Positions 44,316 to 58,680 of a DNA stretch of 64,000 bases are shown in pieces. Below the pieces are notes generated by a model. The model made no database searches. It was given only the letters and a program-made list of their open reading frames with translations, and had not been told where the DNA came from. The DNA comes from Microbulbifer sp. A4B17 (lineage in GTDB: Bacteria > Pseudomonadota > Gammaproteobacteria > Pseudomonadales > Cellvibrionaceae). Positions within the stretch are counted from its first letter, which is position 1; every line of letters starts with the position of its first letter. The stretch covers positions 4,971,830 through 5,035,829 of the forward strand of contig NZ_CP029064.1 of assembly GCF_003076275.1 (NCBI RefSeq), given 5' to 3'. The position numbers and the translations under genes are program-made.

Positions 44316-45710
44316 GTGGTCATACATTTCCCCTCAAACCTCAATAGTAAACCCTTACTTGTAAAATTATTTTTATTTTTTACAGCTCTTAGTAACTTTG
44401 TTTATGCTGAGACTACTATTTATCAAGGAGACCTGCTTCATTTTATTAATGATCCAGCAGAGACAGATAACTCCCATCAATATATTAAAGATGGTGGGCT
44501 AATTGTCAAAGATGGAAAATTTGCGGGGATAGTTTCAGCTGAAGAAATTTTATCTAATCACAGAAATACAAAGATTATAGATTATCGAGGGAAATTAATT
44601 CTTCCCGGATTTATAGATTCTCATATTCACTATCCACAAACCGGGATGATCGCATCTCATGGTGAGCAATTATTAGATTGGCTTAAAGAATACACTTTTC
44701 CAACTGAAAGAAAATTTTCCGAAAAGGACTATGCAAAAGAAGTTGCAGAGTTCTTTATTGAGCAATTACAAAAAAATGGCACAACTTCAGCTCTGGTATT
44801 TGGTACGGTTCATCCGGAATCTGTAGATGCACTTTTTGAAGTCGCTCAGCGCGAGAACATGCGGTTAATTGCGGGTAAAGTTTTAATGGATCGTAATGCA
44901 CCTGAGTACCTGCGAGATACGCCTGAAAGTGCATATACCGATAGCAAAAATCTGATTGAGAGGTGGCATAATAAGGACCGACTGGGCTATGCCATTACTC
45001 CCAGATTTGCTCCGACAAGCACTCCAAAGCAACTAATGCAAGCAGCTAAGCTCCTGGATGAATATCCCGATGTATATATGCATACTCATGTTTCTGAAAA
45101 TAAAGATGAAATCAATTGGGTTAAATCACTGTTCCCACAAGCTCAAAGCTACCTTGATGTTTATAATCTGTATGGCCTGAATCGCGATCACTCTATATTT
45201 GCTCATGGTATCTATCTTGATGATCGAGAAATGAAGAGCATGGCTATGGTTGGTAGCGCACTCGCTTTTTGCCCAACTTCTAACCTATTTTTGGGAAGCG
45301 GTTTGTTTTCACTAACCAGAGCAGAAGAAACAAAAGTAGACGTAGGCCTGGGAACCGATGTAGGTGCCGGTACCAGCTTCTCAATGTTAGAGACTATGGG
45401 TGATGCCTATAAGGTAATTCAGCTACAGAAATCCACTGGCACAAATATTAAAGTAAAAACACTCTCGCCACTCAAAGCATTCTATCTTGCAACTTTAGGA
45501 TCTGCCAAAACACTGGATATCGATGATAAAGTAGGTAACTTTGAGATAGGTAAGGAAGCAGACTTTATTGTTATTGATTTAGAAGCCACTGATTTAATGA
45601 AATTTAGAATGGAGTCTGCGAAATCACTTGAAGAAAAGCTATTTGCACTTCAAGTACTAGGCGATGATCGGGCTATACACAGCACCTACATAATGGGCGA
45701 AAAAAAATAG
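44316..45710 (+). CDS. Guanine deaminase-like amidohydrolase with signal peptide
   Basis: A 464-residue protein. Residues 32-464 match guanine deaminase: PGFIDSHIHYPQTGM (metal ligands His103, His105), TSALVFGTVHPESVDALFE, AITPRFAPTSTPKQL, MHTHVSENKDEINWV, CPTSNLFLGSGLF and LGTDVGAGTSFSMLETM. GuaD converts guanine to xanthine and is normally cytoplasmic, but here residues 1-31 form a clear signal peptide (LVKLFLFFTALSNFVYA, cleavage before ETT). The GTG start at 44316 is backed by GGAG. It probably acts in the periplasm on guanine or a related heterocycle. The last point is inference. Confidence 0.83.
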   Translation: MVIHFPSNLNSKPLLVKLFLFFTALSNFVYAETTIYQGDLLHFINDPAETDNSHQYIKDGGLIVKDGKFAGIVSAEEILSNHRNTKIIDYRGKLILPGFIDSHIHYPQTGMIASHGEQLLDWLKEYTFPTERKFSEKDYAKEVAEFFIEQLQKNGTTSALVFGTVHPESVDALFEVAQRENMRLIAGKVLMDRNAPEYLRDTPESAYTDSKNLIERWHNKDRLGYAITPRFAPTSTPKQLMQAAKLLDEYPDVYMHTHVSENKDEINWVKSLFPQAQSYLDVYNLYGLNRDHSIFAHGIYLDDREMKSMAMVGSALAFCPTSNLFLGSGLFSLTRAEETKVDVGLGTDVGAGTSFSMLETMGDAYKVIQLQKSTGTNIKVKTLSPLKAFYLATLGSAKTLDIDDKVGNFEIGKEADFIVIDLEATDLMKFRMESAKSLEEKLFALQVLGDDRAIHSTYIMGEKK

Positions 45711-45711
45711 T

Positions 45712-46698
45712 TTATCTAGATTTTGATATCGCGTGACCTATTTTTCGATATTCTTCCTGTACTCGATCCAGGTTGTCAACCCCAAGGTAGTAGTCACCAT
45801 TACCGAAAATACTTTCCCAAACAAAAGGGTAAATGGCGATAATCTTGGGGTTTGCTCTGGCAAAATCATAAGCCTGTCTTGCCTGACTAATCAATTGTGA
45901 TTCTGAAATACTACCGAAGCCTCTATTCGATGTCTTGAATGCTCTTGGTATTAAGTAATAATTAACATCCAAATGGGATGTTTTTATCATTAGCTTTTCT
46001 ACCAGTTGTTGTTGAAAATTGTCTCCTACATAGTAATTTACAGCAAATAAATTATATTTTTTAGGAATTATTTTCTTGAACTTTGACTTCCTAACCGTTT
46101 CATTCATAAATGTAATTGCTCTTTTTGCTTTTGGAAAGCTCTCTTTAACTAATTGAGCAATTTCCTCAAGGTAGAGCTTTAGCGTTAGATTACTTAATTT
46201 TGAGCGATGAAACGGTTCATCCAGTGGATCGAAGGCCATAATAATGTCACTAAATGGCTCCAACCGTTTCTTCGCTATTTCCCAGCGCTCCAAATAATCC
46301 GCTCGTTTCCTATAGGTAGGATAACCATCAAAAAATATCGGAGCTAATTGTACCCATACCTTTAATCCATGGCTCCTTGCGGCCCTCATAATATCTATTT
46401 CATTGTAATAGACGTCAACAAAAGTCGTAAATTGAGACACCTCAGCAATTTCATCTATTGTCCATCCGGAATGAAAGAAGCCAAATTCCACCAGATGTTC
46501 AGGCACAGTATTTCCTGGATCCACATATGTAACTGAAGTAATACTTCCATGAATTAGCAGAGCTTTTGGGGGTTCTAGATTTTCAGCTGTAGTAGGTTTT
46601 TTACTGGCTTTAATAGAGGCCATAGCCACTGCGCTAGGGGTAGCTAGCAGATGGGAGAACGTGAAAAGTAAATAAGCGACAGTTAACATCCATTTCAT
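45712..46698 (-). CDS. Exported protein of unknown function, TIM-barrel glycosidase-like
   Basis: A 328-residue protein with a signal peptide (MKWMLTVAYLLFTFSHLLAT, cleavage near PSAVAMA). I start at ATG 46698 behind GAAGAAG; the frame remains open to a TTG at 46731. Alternating strand/helix texture with FVDVYYNEIDIMRAARSHGL, VWVQLAPIFFDGYP, IMAFDPLDEPFHRS and NPKIIAIYPFVWESIFGNGD resembles a beta/alpha barrel; the DPLDEP and FVWES segments recall acid residues of glycoside hydrolases. I cannot assign a family. It converges with the guanine-deaminase-like gene with one base between the stop codons, and lies just beyond the terminator of the ATP synthase operon. Confidence 0.65.
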   Translation of the reverse strand: MKWMLTVAYLLFTFSHLLATPSAVAMASIKASKKPTTAENLEPPKALLIHGSITSVTYVDPGNTVPEHLVEFGFFHSGWTIDEIAEVSQFTTFVDVYYNEIDIMRAARSHGLKVWVQLAPIFFDGYPTYRKRADYLERWEIAKKRLEPFSDIIMAFDPLDEPFHRSKLSNLTLKLYLEEIAQLVKESFPKAKRAITFMNETVRKSKFKKIIPKKYNLFAVNYYVGDNFQQQLVEKLMIKTSHLDVNYYLIPRAFKTSNRGFGSISESQLISQARQAYDFARANPKIIAIYPFVWESIFGNGDYYLGVDNLDRVQEEYRKIGHAISKSR

Positions 46699-46813
46699 AG
46701 TTGAAAACTTCTTCAATCCATAAACATACAACCATCACTTGTAACTATAGTCATTAGAAGGTTCGTGCAGGGTAGGGGTGATGATAGGCTTTGGGAAATT
46801 TTTCCAGAGAAAT

Positions 46814-46840
46814 AAAAAAAGCAGCCGAAGCTGCTTTTTT
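46814..46840 (-). terminator. Terminator of the atp operon
   Basis: GCAGC and GCTGC pair around CGAA, flanked by A7 on one side and T6 on the other (AAAAAAAGCAGC/GCTGCTTTTTT). Read on the minus strand it is a classical terminator with a T run about 40 bases after atpC. It is symmetrical enough to work in both directions. Confidence 0.9.
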
Positions 46841-46879
46841 GTCGCCTGGAAACAGGCCTTACGAGAAGGTAAAAACTGT

Positions 46880-47299
46880 TTACTTACCGGCCGCCTTGCG
46901 GATTGCCTGCAGGGTACGCAGACGCGCTTCGGCTTCGGCCAGCTGGGCTGAGATGCGCGCGTAGTCGACTTCAGACGGTGCCTTGTGCAGGGCATGTTCC
47001 GCTTCTTCGCGGGCCTTCTGCGCGGCGTCTTCATCGATCTCACGTTCGGCTACATCGGCGAGGATAGTCACCATATTAGGTTGTACCTCGGCGTAGCCAC
47101 CGCTGACGAACAGTACTTCCTCTTCACCACCGGGCTTGATGATGCGCACCGGACCGGCTTTCAGAGCGGTGAGCAACTGGGCGTGACCGTAGGAGAGACC
47201 CAGCTCACCCTCGATACCACTCACAATCACCATCTCTACCAGTCCGGAGAAGAGAGACTGCTCGGCGCTGACAATGTCACAATGTACTGTCATGGCCAT
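46880..47299 (-). CDS. atpC: ATP synthase epsilon subunit
   Basis: A 139-residue subunit of the F1 central stalk, with the beta-barrel start [40 protein letters not shown], and a C-terminal helical hairpin rich in Ala, Glu and Arg. It couples gamma rotation to catalysis and inhibits wasteful ATP hydrolysis. Last gene of the operon; the terminator follows at 46814-46840. In relatives glmU comes next; here it is displaced to 25311. Confidence 0.97.
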   Translation of the reverse strand: MAMTVHCDIVSAEQSLFSGLVEMVIVSGIEGELGLSYGHAQLLTALKAGPVRIIKPGGEEEVLFVSGGYAEVQPNMVTILADVAEREIDEDAAQKAREEAEHALHKAPSEVDYARISAQLAEAEARLRTLQAIRKAAGK

Positions 47300-47317
47300 A
47301 GTATATGCCTCTCTCGA

Positions 47318-48748
<1,431 letters not shown>

Positions 48749-48780
48749 CTAGGCTGACCATTACTGGTAGGGGCAGCGGA

Positions 48781-49641
48781 TTAAACCGCCGCCGCACCGC
48801 CGACAATTTCGGACAGTTCCTGGGTAATGGCCGCCTGGCGCGCCTTGTTGTAGACAAGCTGCAACTGATCGATCAGCTCACCGGCGTTATCGGTGGCGCT
48901 CTTCATCGCGATCATACGCGCTGCCTGTTCACAGGCTTTGTTTTCAACTACTGCCTGGTATACCTGGGACTCGATGTAGCGAGCCAGCAATCCATCCAGC
49001 AATTCAACCGGATCCGGCTCGTAGAGGTAGTCCCACTCGTGCATGAGTTTTTCATCTTCGTCCTTCGGCAGCGGCAGCAATTGCTCAACCTGCGGCTTCT
49101 GGGACATGGTGTTGATAAACTCATTGGATACCAGGAACAGGCGATCGATATCGCCTTGTGCGTAACGGTCCAGCATTACCTTAACTGAGCCAATCAGCTG
49201 GTTGGCCTGGGGCGCATCGCCCAGATCGCGCACCGCTGCGACAACCTTGCTGCCGATGGCATTAAAGAAACTGGCCGCCTTGTTACCTACCGCGCAGACT
49301 TCGACGTCGACACCCTTCTCGGACCACGCCTGCATCTCGCGAATAGCGGCTTTGAACATATTGACGTTCAAGCCACCACAGAGTCCGCGGTCAGTGGATA
49401 CCAGGATAAACCCGACCCGCTTGGCCTCGCGCTCTTGCAGGTAAATATGCTGGTACTCGGCCGAAGCGTTGGCGACGTGGCCGATCACTGCGCGTATGCG
49501 CTGGGCGTAGGGACGCCCCAGTGCCATGCGATCCTGAGCCCTGCGCATCTTACTGGCTGCAACCATTTCCATTGCGGCAGTAATTTTCTGCGTGCTCTTG
49601 ATGCTGGCAATTTTTGTGCGTACTTCTTTTCCGCCTGCCAT
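48781..49641 (-). CDS. atpG: ATP synthase gamma subunit
   Basis: A 286-residue central-stalk subunit starting [20 protein letters not shown], with [13 protein letters not shown] in the middle and the conserved C-terminal [20 protein letters not shown]. It rotates inside the alpha3beta3 ring. A GGTAA-containing leader separates it from atpA by 77 bases. Confidence 0.98.
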   Translation of the reverse strand: MAGGKEVRTKIASIKSTQKITAAMEMVAASKMRRAQDRMALGRPYAQRIRAVIGHVANASAEYQHIYLQEREAKRVGFILVSTDRGLCGGLNVNMFKAAIREMQAWSEKGVDVEVCAVGNKAASFFNAIGSKVVAAVRDLGDAPQANQLIGSVKVMLDRYAQGDIDRLFLVSNEFINTMSQKPQVEQLLPLPKDEDEKLMHEWDYLYEPDPVELLDGLLARYIESQVYQAVVENKACEQAARMIAMKSATDNAGELIDQLQLVYNKARQAAITQELSEIVGGAAAV

Positions 49642-49718
49642 AGTGATTTACCTTGTTCGCTGGAAGTTAGATTCCGAAAGAGCGGACACGCCGCTCTTTC
49701 GCGCTCTCCAGGGAGTTC

Positions 49719-51263
49719 TTACCAGCTGCTAGTAGCGACGAACTTCTCGATAGCGGCTTTGAAAGCTGCGTCGATTTCGTCGTTGTAGTTACCAGTGCTG
49801 TTCACTTTCTCCATCAGCTCTGCGTGTTCGCTGTTCATATAAGCGAGCAGGGCGGCTTCGAAATCGAGAACCTTGGCAACTTCTACTTCTTTCAGGTAAC
49901 CCTTGTCGGCGGCGTAAACGGAAACAGCCATGTCCGCGATAGACAGCGGAGAGTACTGTTTCTGCTTCATCAGCTCGGTTACGCGCTCACCGTGATCCAG
50001 CTGGGCTTTGGTAGCTTCATCCAGGTCAGAGGCAAACTGGGAGAATGCCGCCAGTTCGCGGTACTGAGCCAGAGCGGTACGGATACCACCGGACAGCTTC
50101 TTGATCACCTTGGTCTGCGCTGCACCACCTACACGGGATACCGAGATACCCGGGTTGATCGCTGGGCGGATACCGGAGTTGAACAGATCGGTCTCGAGGA
50201 AGATCTGGCCGTCGGTAATGGAAATCACGTTGGTCGGTACGAACGCAGATACGTCACCGGCCTGGGTTTCGATGATCGGCAGGGCGGTCAGAGAGCCGGT
50301 CTTTCCTTTCACTTCACCGTTGGTGAACTTCTCTACGTAGTCGGCGTTTACACGCGCGGCGCGCTCCAGCAGACGGGAGTGCAAGTAGAAAACGTCACCG
50401 GGGTAGGCTTCACGTCCAGGCGGACGCTTCAGCAACAGGGAGATCTGACGGTAGGCCCAAGCCTGCTTGGTCAGGTCATCGTATACGATCAGGGCGTCTT
50501 CACCGCGGTCGCGGAAGTACTCACCCATGGTACAGCCCACGTAGGGAGCCAGGAACTGCATCGCTGCCGGATCGGCGGCGCCAGCGGCTACTACGATGGT
50601 GTGATCCATAGCGCCGTGCTCTTCGAGCTTGCGCACTACGTTGGCAATAGAGGACTGCTTCTGGCCCACGGCAACGTAGACACACTTAACGCCGGTGCCT
50701 TTCTGGTTGATGATGGCGTCGATCGCCACAGCAGTCTTACCAATCTGACGGTCACCGATGATCAGCTCACGCTGGCCACGGCCAATCGGGATCATGGTAT
50801 CAACCGCTTTCAAACCGGTTTGTACAGGCTGGTCAACGGACTGACGGGCAATAACGCCAGGCGCTACTTTTTCTACCGCGTCGGTCAGCTTGTTGTTCAG
50901 CGGGCCCTTGCCGTCGATCGGGTTACCCAGCGCATCTACAACGCGGCCGAGCAGTTCCGGACCAACGGGGGTTTCCAGGATACGGCCGGTGCAACGGCAC
51001 TTCTGGCCTTCAGCCAGCGCCTTGTAGTCGCCCAGGATTACAGCACCAACGGAGTCGCGCTCCAGGTTCAGCGCCATACCGTAAACGCCGCCTTCGAACT
51101 CGATCATCTCGCCGTACATCACATCGGCCAGGCCGTGGATGCGGATGATGCCGTCGGATACGGAAACAATGGTGCCCTCATTTTGGGCTTCAGTGCTCAC
51201 ATCGAGATTTTCGATGCGGCTCTTGATGATTTCACTGATCTCAGAGGGATTCAGTTGCTGCAT
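49719..51263 (-). CDS. atpA: ATP synthase alpha subunit
   Basis: A 514-residue F1 subunit (E. coli 513) starting [20 protein letters not shown]. Walker A is [14 protein letters not shown], the arginine-finger region [17 protein letters not shown] is intact, and the C-terminus ends [14 protein letters not shown]. It binds non-catalytic nucleotides and contributes the arginine finger. Confidence 0.99.
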   Translation of the reverse strand: MQQLNPSEISEIIKSRIENLDVSTEAQNEGTIVSVSDGIIRIHGLADVMYGEMIEFEGGVYGMALNLERDSVGAVILGDYKALAEGQKCRCTGRILETPVGPELLGRVVDALGNPIDGKGPLNNKLTDAVEKVAPGVIARQSVDQPVQTGLKAVDTMIPIGRGQRELIIGDRQIGKTAVAIDAIINQKGTGVKCVYVAVGQKQSSIANVVRKLEEHGAMDHTIVVAAGAADPAAMQFLAPYVGCTMGEYFRDRGEDALIVYDDLTKQAWAYRQISLLLKRPPGREAYPGDVFYLHSRLLERAARVNADYVEKFTNGEVKGKTGSLTALPIIETQAGDVSAFVPTNVISITDGQIFLETDLFNSGIRPAINPGISVSRVGGAAQTKVIKKLSGGIRTALAQYRELAAFSQFASDLDEATKAQLDHGERVTELMKQKQYSPLSIADMAVSVYAADKGYLKEVEVAKVLDFEAALLAYMNSEHAELMEKVNSTGNYNDEIDAAFKAAIEKFVATSSW

Positions 51264-51311
51264 GCTCTGTTCCTCAAGTCCCCGCCGGCTAACGCCAACG
51301 GGGAGAGTAAT

Positions 51312-51848
51312 TTAGGAGTTCATCGCCTCGGCGAGCTTGGCCAGACGGCCGCGTACGGTACCGTCGATGACTGTATCACCGGCGCGGATGATCGCGCCGC
51401 CCAGCAGGCTCTCGTCCACCGAGCTGTGCAGATGTATTTCGCGTTCAAACTTCGCGCTGAGCTTTTGGCCCAGTGCTTGCGCCTGTGCATCGCTCAAGGC
51501 GTGCGCGGAAACAACTTCCACCTCGAGGGTGGCTTCCGCTTGCGCTTTCAGCTCTTCGAACAGTTCGGAAATTTCCGGCAGCAGCTGCAGGCGGTTGTTT
51601 TCCGCCAGCAACCGGATGAAGTTCCTTCCGTGCTCGCCGAGTTCGTCTGAACAGATCGACAGGAATTTATCTGCGCGCTCTTCACTGGTGAGCTGGGGAT
51701 TATCCAGCAGCTCACGCACTTTTTCGTTCTGGCTGACCGCTGCCGCAGTGCTCAGCGCAGTGCTCCAACCACCTAAGTGGGAGGCTTCCTGCGCATAAGA
51801 GAATGCAGCTTTAGCGTAGGGCCGGGCCAGTGTGCTGAGTTCCGCCAT
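51312..51848 (-). CDS. atpH: ATP synthase delta subunit
   Basis: A 178-residue peripheral-stalk subunit. It starts AELSTLARPYAKAAFSYAQE, typical of OSCP/delta, and carries ERADKFLSICSDELGEHGRN and the C-terminal GGAIIRAGDTVIDGTVRGRL. It links F1 to the b-subunit stalk. Twelve bases lie between it and atpF. Confidence 0.97.
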   Translation of the reverse strand: MAELSTLARPYAKAAFSYAQEASHLGGWSTALSTAAAVSQNEKVRELLDNPQLTSEERADKFLSICSDELGEHGRNFIRLLAENNRLQLLPEISELFEELKAQAEATLEVEVVSAHALSDAQAQALGQKLSAKFEREIHLHSSVDESLLGGAIIRAGDTVIDGTVRGRLAKLAEAMNS

Positions 51849-51860
51849 GGGGTTCCTCGC

Positions 51861-52331
51861 TTACAGCTCGGCTGCCAGTTTATCGATCAGGTCGTCGTGC
51901 GCCTTAGCGTCGATATTGACCGCGAGAATCTTCTCCGCACCCAGGACAGACAGGTCTGCCACACGGCTGCGCAGTTGCTCTTTAGCGCGATTCACTTCCT
52001 GGTCGATCTCAGCTTTGGCCGCAGCTTTCAGGCGATCGCCTTCAGACTGAGCCGCTTGCTTGGCTTCATCGAGAATCTGGTTGGCGCGCTTGTTGGCACC
52101 ATCGATAATCTCGTTAGCCTGATCTTTGGCTTCCTTCAACTGCTCGGCAGCTTTGCGCTTGGCCAGTTCCAGATCTTTCTGCGCGTGTTCAGCGTCAGCG
52201 AGACCATCTGCGATCTTCTGCTCACGTTCTTTCATCACGCCCAAAAGCGGCGGCCAAACAAACTTCCAGCAAAACCAGACGAAAAACAGGAAAGTAATCG
52301 ACTGGCCGATTAGAGTCAGGTTGATATTCAC
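51861..52331 (-). CDS. atpF: ATP synthase b subunit
   Basis: A 156-residue protein with one N-terminal membrane helix ([20 protein letters not shown]) followed by a long charged coiled-coil helix rich in Ala, Lys, Glu ([20 protein letters not shown]). It is the peripheral stator dimer subunit. Length equals the E. coli protein. Confidence 0.98.
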   Translation of the reverse strand: MNINLTLIGQSITFLFFVWFCWKFVWPPLLGVMKEREQKIADGLADAEHAQKDLELAKRKAAEQLKEAKDQANEIIDGANKRANQILDEAKQAAQSEGDRLKAAAKAEIDQEVNRAKEQLRSRVADLSVLGAEKILAVNIDAKAHDDLIDKLAAEL

Positions 52332-52383
52332 TCCGACACCTCTTGCTCTTTAAATAGGGTTAAGGGCAATTGGAACGGCGTAA

Positions 52384-52680
<297 letters not shown>

Positions 52681-52688
52681 TTAAAAAC

Positions 52689-53621
<933 letters not shown>

Positions 53622-53660
53622 TCAACAATCGTAAAAGTAAGAATTCTTTTTTTGTCCCGG

Positions 53661-54023
53661 CTAGCGGACCATGCGCGCTACCAAAATCCACTGCACGATT
53701 ACACAGAGGGCGTAGCTGATAAAAAGCGCCGCGGCATTGAGTGGTTTGACGGTGGCAAACACCGCTGCAAAACCAGCCATGGTCAATATAAATTTGCCGG
53801 TTTCCGCGCGGTAGAAGTTGCCTACCACACGAGGGGCCGCGCGCGCGCCGCTGTCGCGAAAGGCGCGCCTGCCAAAATATGCTCCAGGCAGTGCACATAG
53901 GGCACCACCAATAAATACGGAAAGCGCCGTCACCGGTTTGCCACTCAAGTGCAGTACCGCACTGGCCACCGATACCAGCAAAAGCTGTACCGCGGCTATT
54001 CGTAATACCGGGGGTTTTGTCAT
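53661..54023 (-). CDS. atpI: ATP synthase protein I
   Basis: A 120-residue small membrane protein with about four hydrophobic segments, opening the atp operon (MTKPPVLRIAAVQLLLVSVA, GGALCALPGAYFGRRAFRDS, ETGKFILTMAGFAAVFATVK). AtpI assists assembly or c-ring formation and magnesium supply in other bacteria. It is the first gene after the promoter at 54077-54105. Confidence 0.92.
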   Translation of the reverse strand: MTKPPVLRIAAVQLLLVSVASAVLHLSGKPVTALSVFIGGALCALPGAYFGRRAFRDSGARAAPRVVGNFYRAETGKFILTMAGFAAVFATVKPLNAAALFISYALCVIVQWILVARMVR

Positions 54024-54076
54024 AGACGGGATAAGCCGACTTTTTTACGCTGTCCGCCCAAAATTTGGGCGTGCGA

Positions 54077-54105
54077 ATTATGCGGCAACAGCATCGCCGA
54101 TTCAA
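54077..54105 (-). promoter_or_regulatory. Promoter of the atp operon
   Basis: On the minus strand, TTGAAT (54105-54100) and CATAAT (54082-54077) are separated by exactly 17 bases, a good sigma-70 pair, placed about 55 bases before the atpI start. It is the only convincing promoter in the 200 bases between parB and atpI. Confidence 0.7.
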
Positions 54106-54224
54106 CCGGCAAATGTCGTCAACTTATTTGATTTTCAGGAGGTTTTGCACGGAATTACTCGCCGCAGTGAGTATTTGCCAACAGTTATTGCGCGCGCCAC
54201 TAGGACGCGCATTTCCCTGTGGCC

Positions 54225-55127
54225 TTAGTCCTCGGCGTAACCCAGGTGGGCGAGGATTCCATCCAGCTCTTCCAGAGTGGTGTATTTGAGTACCAGACGG
54301 CCGTTGCCTTTATCGTTGTGATCGATAGACACGGGCACTCCGACTTTTTCTGCCAGGCGCTCAGTAAGGCGGCGGATATTGGGGTCGGGCTTCGGTTTTT
54401 CCGGTGCAGGGGCAGCCGGCTGCTGTAAACGGCGCACCAGCGCCTCTGTCTGGCGCACGGTAAAGCTGCGCTCGACCACCTGGCGCGCAGCGGAGCGCTG
54501 GGTGGCACCGGATAGGCCGAGCAGGGCTTTGGCGTGCCCCAACTCCAGATCGCCACGCTCCAGGAAAGTCCGCACTTCTTCACTGAGGCTTAACAGTCGC
54601 AGCAGGTTGGTTACTGCAGTACGGGATTTACCCACTGCATCGGCCACTTCCTGCTGGGTCAGCTTGAACTCATCCTGCAGACGCTTGAGAGCTACAGCTT
54701 CCTCTATCGGATTCAGGTCTTCGCGCTGGATATTTTCAATCAGCGCCATAGCGATGGCAGCTTCATCGGAAACGCTGCGCACCAGTGCCGGCACTTTCTC
54801 CAGTCCCGCCAATTGGGCTGCGCGCCAGCGCCGCTCACCGGCGATGATTTCATAACTCTGTTCACCGATACCGCGCACGACGATAGGCTGCATAATGCCC
54901 TGGGCGCGTATCGAGTCCGCCAGCTCTTGCAAGGATTCCTGTGGAAAATCCCGGCGTGGCTGGTAGCGGCCGCGCTGCAAAAACTCTATCGGCAACTCCT
55001 TCAACTCACCGTCGACCACGGCGGTTTCTGTTTCAGCTTCACCGGTAGCCTCGGCGATCGCGGTGCTGTTTTTATTGCTGATCAGGTGGGATAAACCCCG
55101 GCCCAGTCCTTTGCGTTTGGCGGCCAT
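54225..55127 (-). CDS. parB: Chromosome partitioning protein ParB
   Basis: A 300-residue protein of the ParB/Spo0J family. It starts MAAKRKGLGRGLSHLI; the CTP-binding N-domain has GRYQPRRDF, IVRGIGEQSYEIIAGERRWR and AALIENIQREDLNPIEEA-like residues (here MALIENIQREDLNPIEEA); the helix-turn-helix is FKLTQQEVADAVGKSRTAVT; the C-terminal dimer domain follows a Pro/Ala linker. With ParA it segregates the origin region. No parS site was seen in the window. Confidence 0.97.
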   Translation of the reverse strand: MAAKRKGLGRGLSHLISNKNSTAIAEATGEAETETAVVDGELKELPIEFLQRGRYQPRRDFPQESLQELADSIRAQGIMQPIVVRGIGEQSYEIIAGERRWRAAQLAGLEKVPALVRSVSDEAAIAMALIENIQREDLNPIEEAVALKRLQDEFKLTQQEVADAVGKSRTAVTNLLRLLSLSEEVRTFLERGDLELGHAKALLGLSGATQRSAARQVVERSFTVRQTEALVRRLQQPAAPAPEKPKPDPNIRRLTERLAEKVGVPVSIDHNDKGNGRLVLKYTTLEELDGILAHLGYAED

Positions 55128-55139
55128 AGTAATTACCCC

Positions 55140-55949
55140 TTATACGGCTTCCGCCACAGGGCGGCTTTTCTTATTGGAAGATTGATTGGCGGGATGGCGG
55201 CGATTGATTTCGCAAGCCAGTGCCAGGTAGGCAATAGCCCCTTTCGAGTGGCGGTCGTAATCCAGCGCCGGCTTGCCGAAGCTGGGAGCCTCTGCCAAAC
55301 GGACATTGCGCGGGATACAGGTTCGATACAGGCGATCGCCGAAAAACTCCTGCAACTGCGCCGACACTTCGCTGGTGAGGCTGTTGCGCGGATCGTACAT
55401 GGTGCGCAAGATGCCCTCGATTTTCAGGTCCGGATTGGCGGCCTGCTGGATCTGGGTGATGGTATCCACCAGTGCTGATAACCCCTCCAGGGCATAGTAT
55501 TCACACTGCATGGGAATCAATACGCCGTGAGCTGCACAGAGGGCGTTTACCGTCAGCATATTCAACGATGGCGGACAGTCGATAATCACGTAGTCGTAAC
55601 GATTACTCACCGCAGCCAGGGCGCGGCGCAGGCGGGATTCGCGCCCCTCCAGATTCAGCAACTCCACCTCTGCCGCAGACAGATCACCGTTGCCCGGGAT
55701 CAAATCAAAACCGCTCTCTGTGGATACAATGGCCTGCTCAACGGGTAATTCAGCGGCCAGCACATCGTAACCGGACACCTCCAGGTCACTTTTATCCACA
55801 CCACTGCCCATGGTGGCATTGCCCTGGGGGTCCAGGTCGATCAGCAATACGCGCCGCTTGTTGGCAACCAAAGATGCGGCCAGATTGACGCAGGTAGTGG
55901 TCTTGCCAACCCCGCCTTTCTGGTTGGCCACAGCAAATATCTTGCTCAA
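55140..55949 (-). CDS. parA: Chromosome partitioning ATPase ParA
   Basis: A 269-residue deviant Walker ATPase: NQKGGVGKTTTCVNLAASL at the N-terminus, VLLIDLDPQGNATMGSG, YDYVIIDCPPSLNMLTVNAL and YYALEGLSALVDTI. It pairs with ParB, whose start lies 12 bases downstream. The reading frame is open to 56066, but the extra N-terminus is Arg-rich and not family-like. The likely start is TTG 55949, with AAAGGA nine bases before it. Confidence 0.96.
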   Translation of the reverse strand: MSKIFAVANQKGGVGKTTTCVNLAASLVANKRRVLLIDLDPQGNATMGSGVDKSDLEVSGYDVLAAELPVEQAIVSTESGFDLIPGNGDLSAAEVELLNLEGRESRLRRALAAVSNRYDYVIIDCPPSLNMLTVNALCAAHGVLIPMQCEYYALEGLSALVDTITQIQQAANPDLKIEGILRTMYDPRNSLTSEVSAQLQEFFGDRLYRTCIPRNVRLAEAPSFGKPALDYDRHSKGAIAYLALACEINRRHPANQSSNKKSRPVAEAV

Positions 55950-56075
55950 GATTCTTGTCCTTTGTTGTTTCCGGGTGCGTTTGCCCCGACGCCGGCTCGG
56001 CTTCGGGCGGCGGCTGTTGTGCCCCACGACAGGGGAGCAGGATTGGGCGGGCGACAAACCCGCCAAACTATCATC

Positions 56076-56705
56076 TTATTCTGTGCGACAGAGCTGAATC
56101 ATATGTCGCTCACCGTCGCAGCCGGGCACCGACAACCGGTGCACCTGCTCGACCTTAATGCCTTTTGGCAGAGCGCTCAACTCATCCTCAGGCAGCTTGC
56201 CCTTCATGGCATAAAAACGACCCTTGGGTGCCAACATGTGCTCACTGCCATTGACCATATCTTCGATGGAGGCAAAGGCGCGGGACACCACACCGGCAAA
56301 AGGCTGTTCTGGCACAAAGGCTTCTACCCGCTCATTGACTACCGTGATATTGGGCAGGGGCAGGGTGCTGGCCACTTGGAACAGGAAGCGGGTCTTCTTG
56401 CCATTGCTGTCGAGCAGGGTGATGGCGCGCTCCGGATGCACAATTGCCAGGGGAATTCCAGGCAGGCCGCCACCGCTACCCACATCAATTAAAGAGCCTT
56501 CGCCACAGAGATTTACCACACTGAGGCTGTCGATAATATGGCGCTCCAGCATCTGCTCTGGGTCGCGTATGGCGGACAGGTTGTAGGCACTGTTCCAGCG
56601 GGCAAAAAGCGCTAGGTATTCCAGTAGCTGATCCTGCTGCCGGTCACTGAGTACCACCGACATCTGTGCCGCCGCCTCTAACAGGCGCGGACGAAACTGT
56701 TCCAT
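56076..56705 (-). CDS. rsmG: 16S rRNA (guanine527-N7)-methyltransferase RsmG
   Basis: A 209-residue SAM-dependent enzyme (GidB) that methylates G527 of 16S rRNA. Motif I is LIDVGSGGGLPGIPLAI, preceded by WNSAYNLSAIRDPEQMLERH and followed by LLDSNGKKTRFL and VVSRAFASIEDM. ATG 56705 gives the family's usual length; the frame extends to a TTG at 56750 (15 residues more), so the start is not certain. It lies between parA and mnmG, as in most relatives. Confidence 0.95.
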   Translation of the reverse strand: MEQFRPRLLEAAAQMSVVLSDRQQDQLLEYLALFARWNSAYNLSAIRDPEQMLERHIIDSLSVVNLCGEGSLIDVGSGGGLPGIPLAIVHPERAITLLDSNGKKTRFLFQVASTLPLPNITVVNERVEAFVPEQPFAGVVSRAFASIEDMVNGSEHMLAPKGRFYAMKGKLPEDELSALPKGIKVEQVHRLSVPGCDGERHMIQLCRTE

Positions 56706-56790
56706 TGAGTGAGAAATGGGTCTATCCCCCAGTAGTCCCGCGAAACTCAAACCCCGCAGGGCCTCGCGGGATACCCTGTGGAAAACCGAT

Positions 56791-58680
<1,890 letters not shown>

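Noticed and set aside
54225..56705. parS sites near parAB
   Set aside because: I looked for the TGTTTCACGTGAAACA/TGTTCCACGTGGAACA type and found none; only a reading by eye, so a degenerate site may have been missed.
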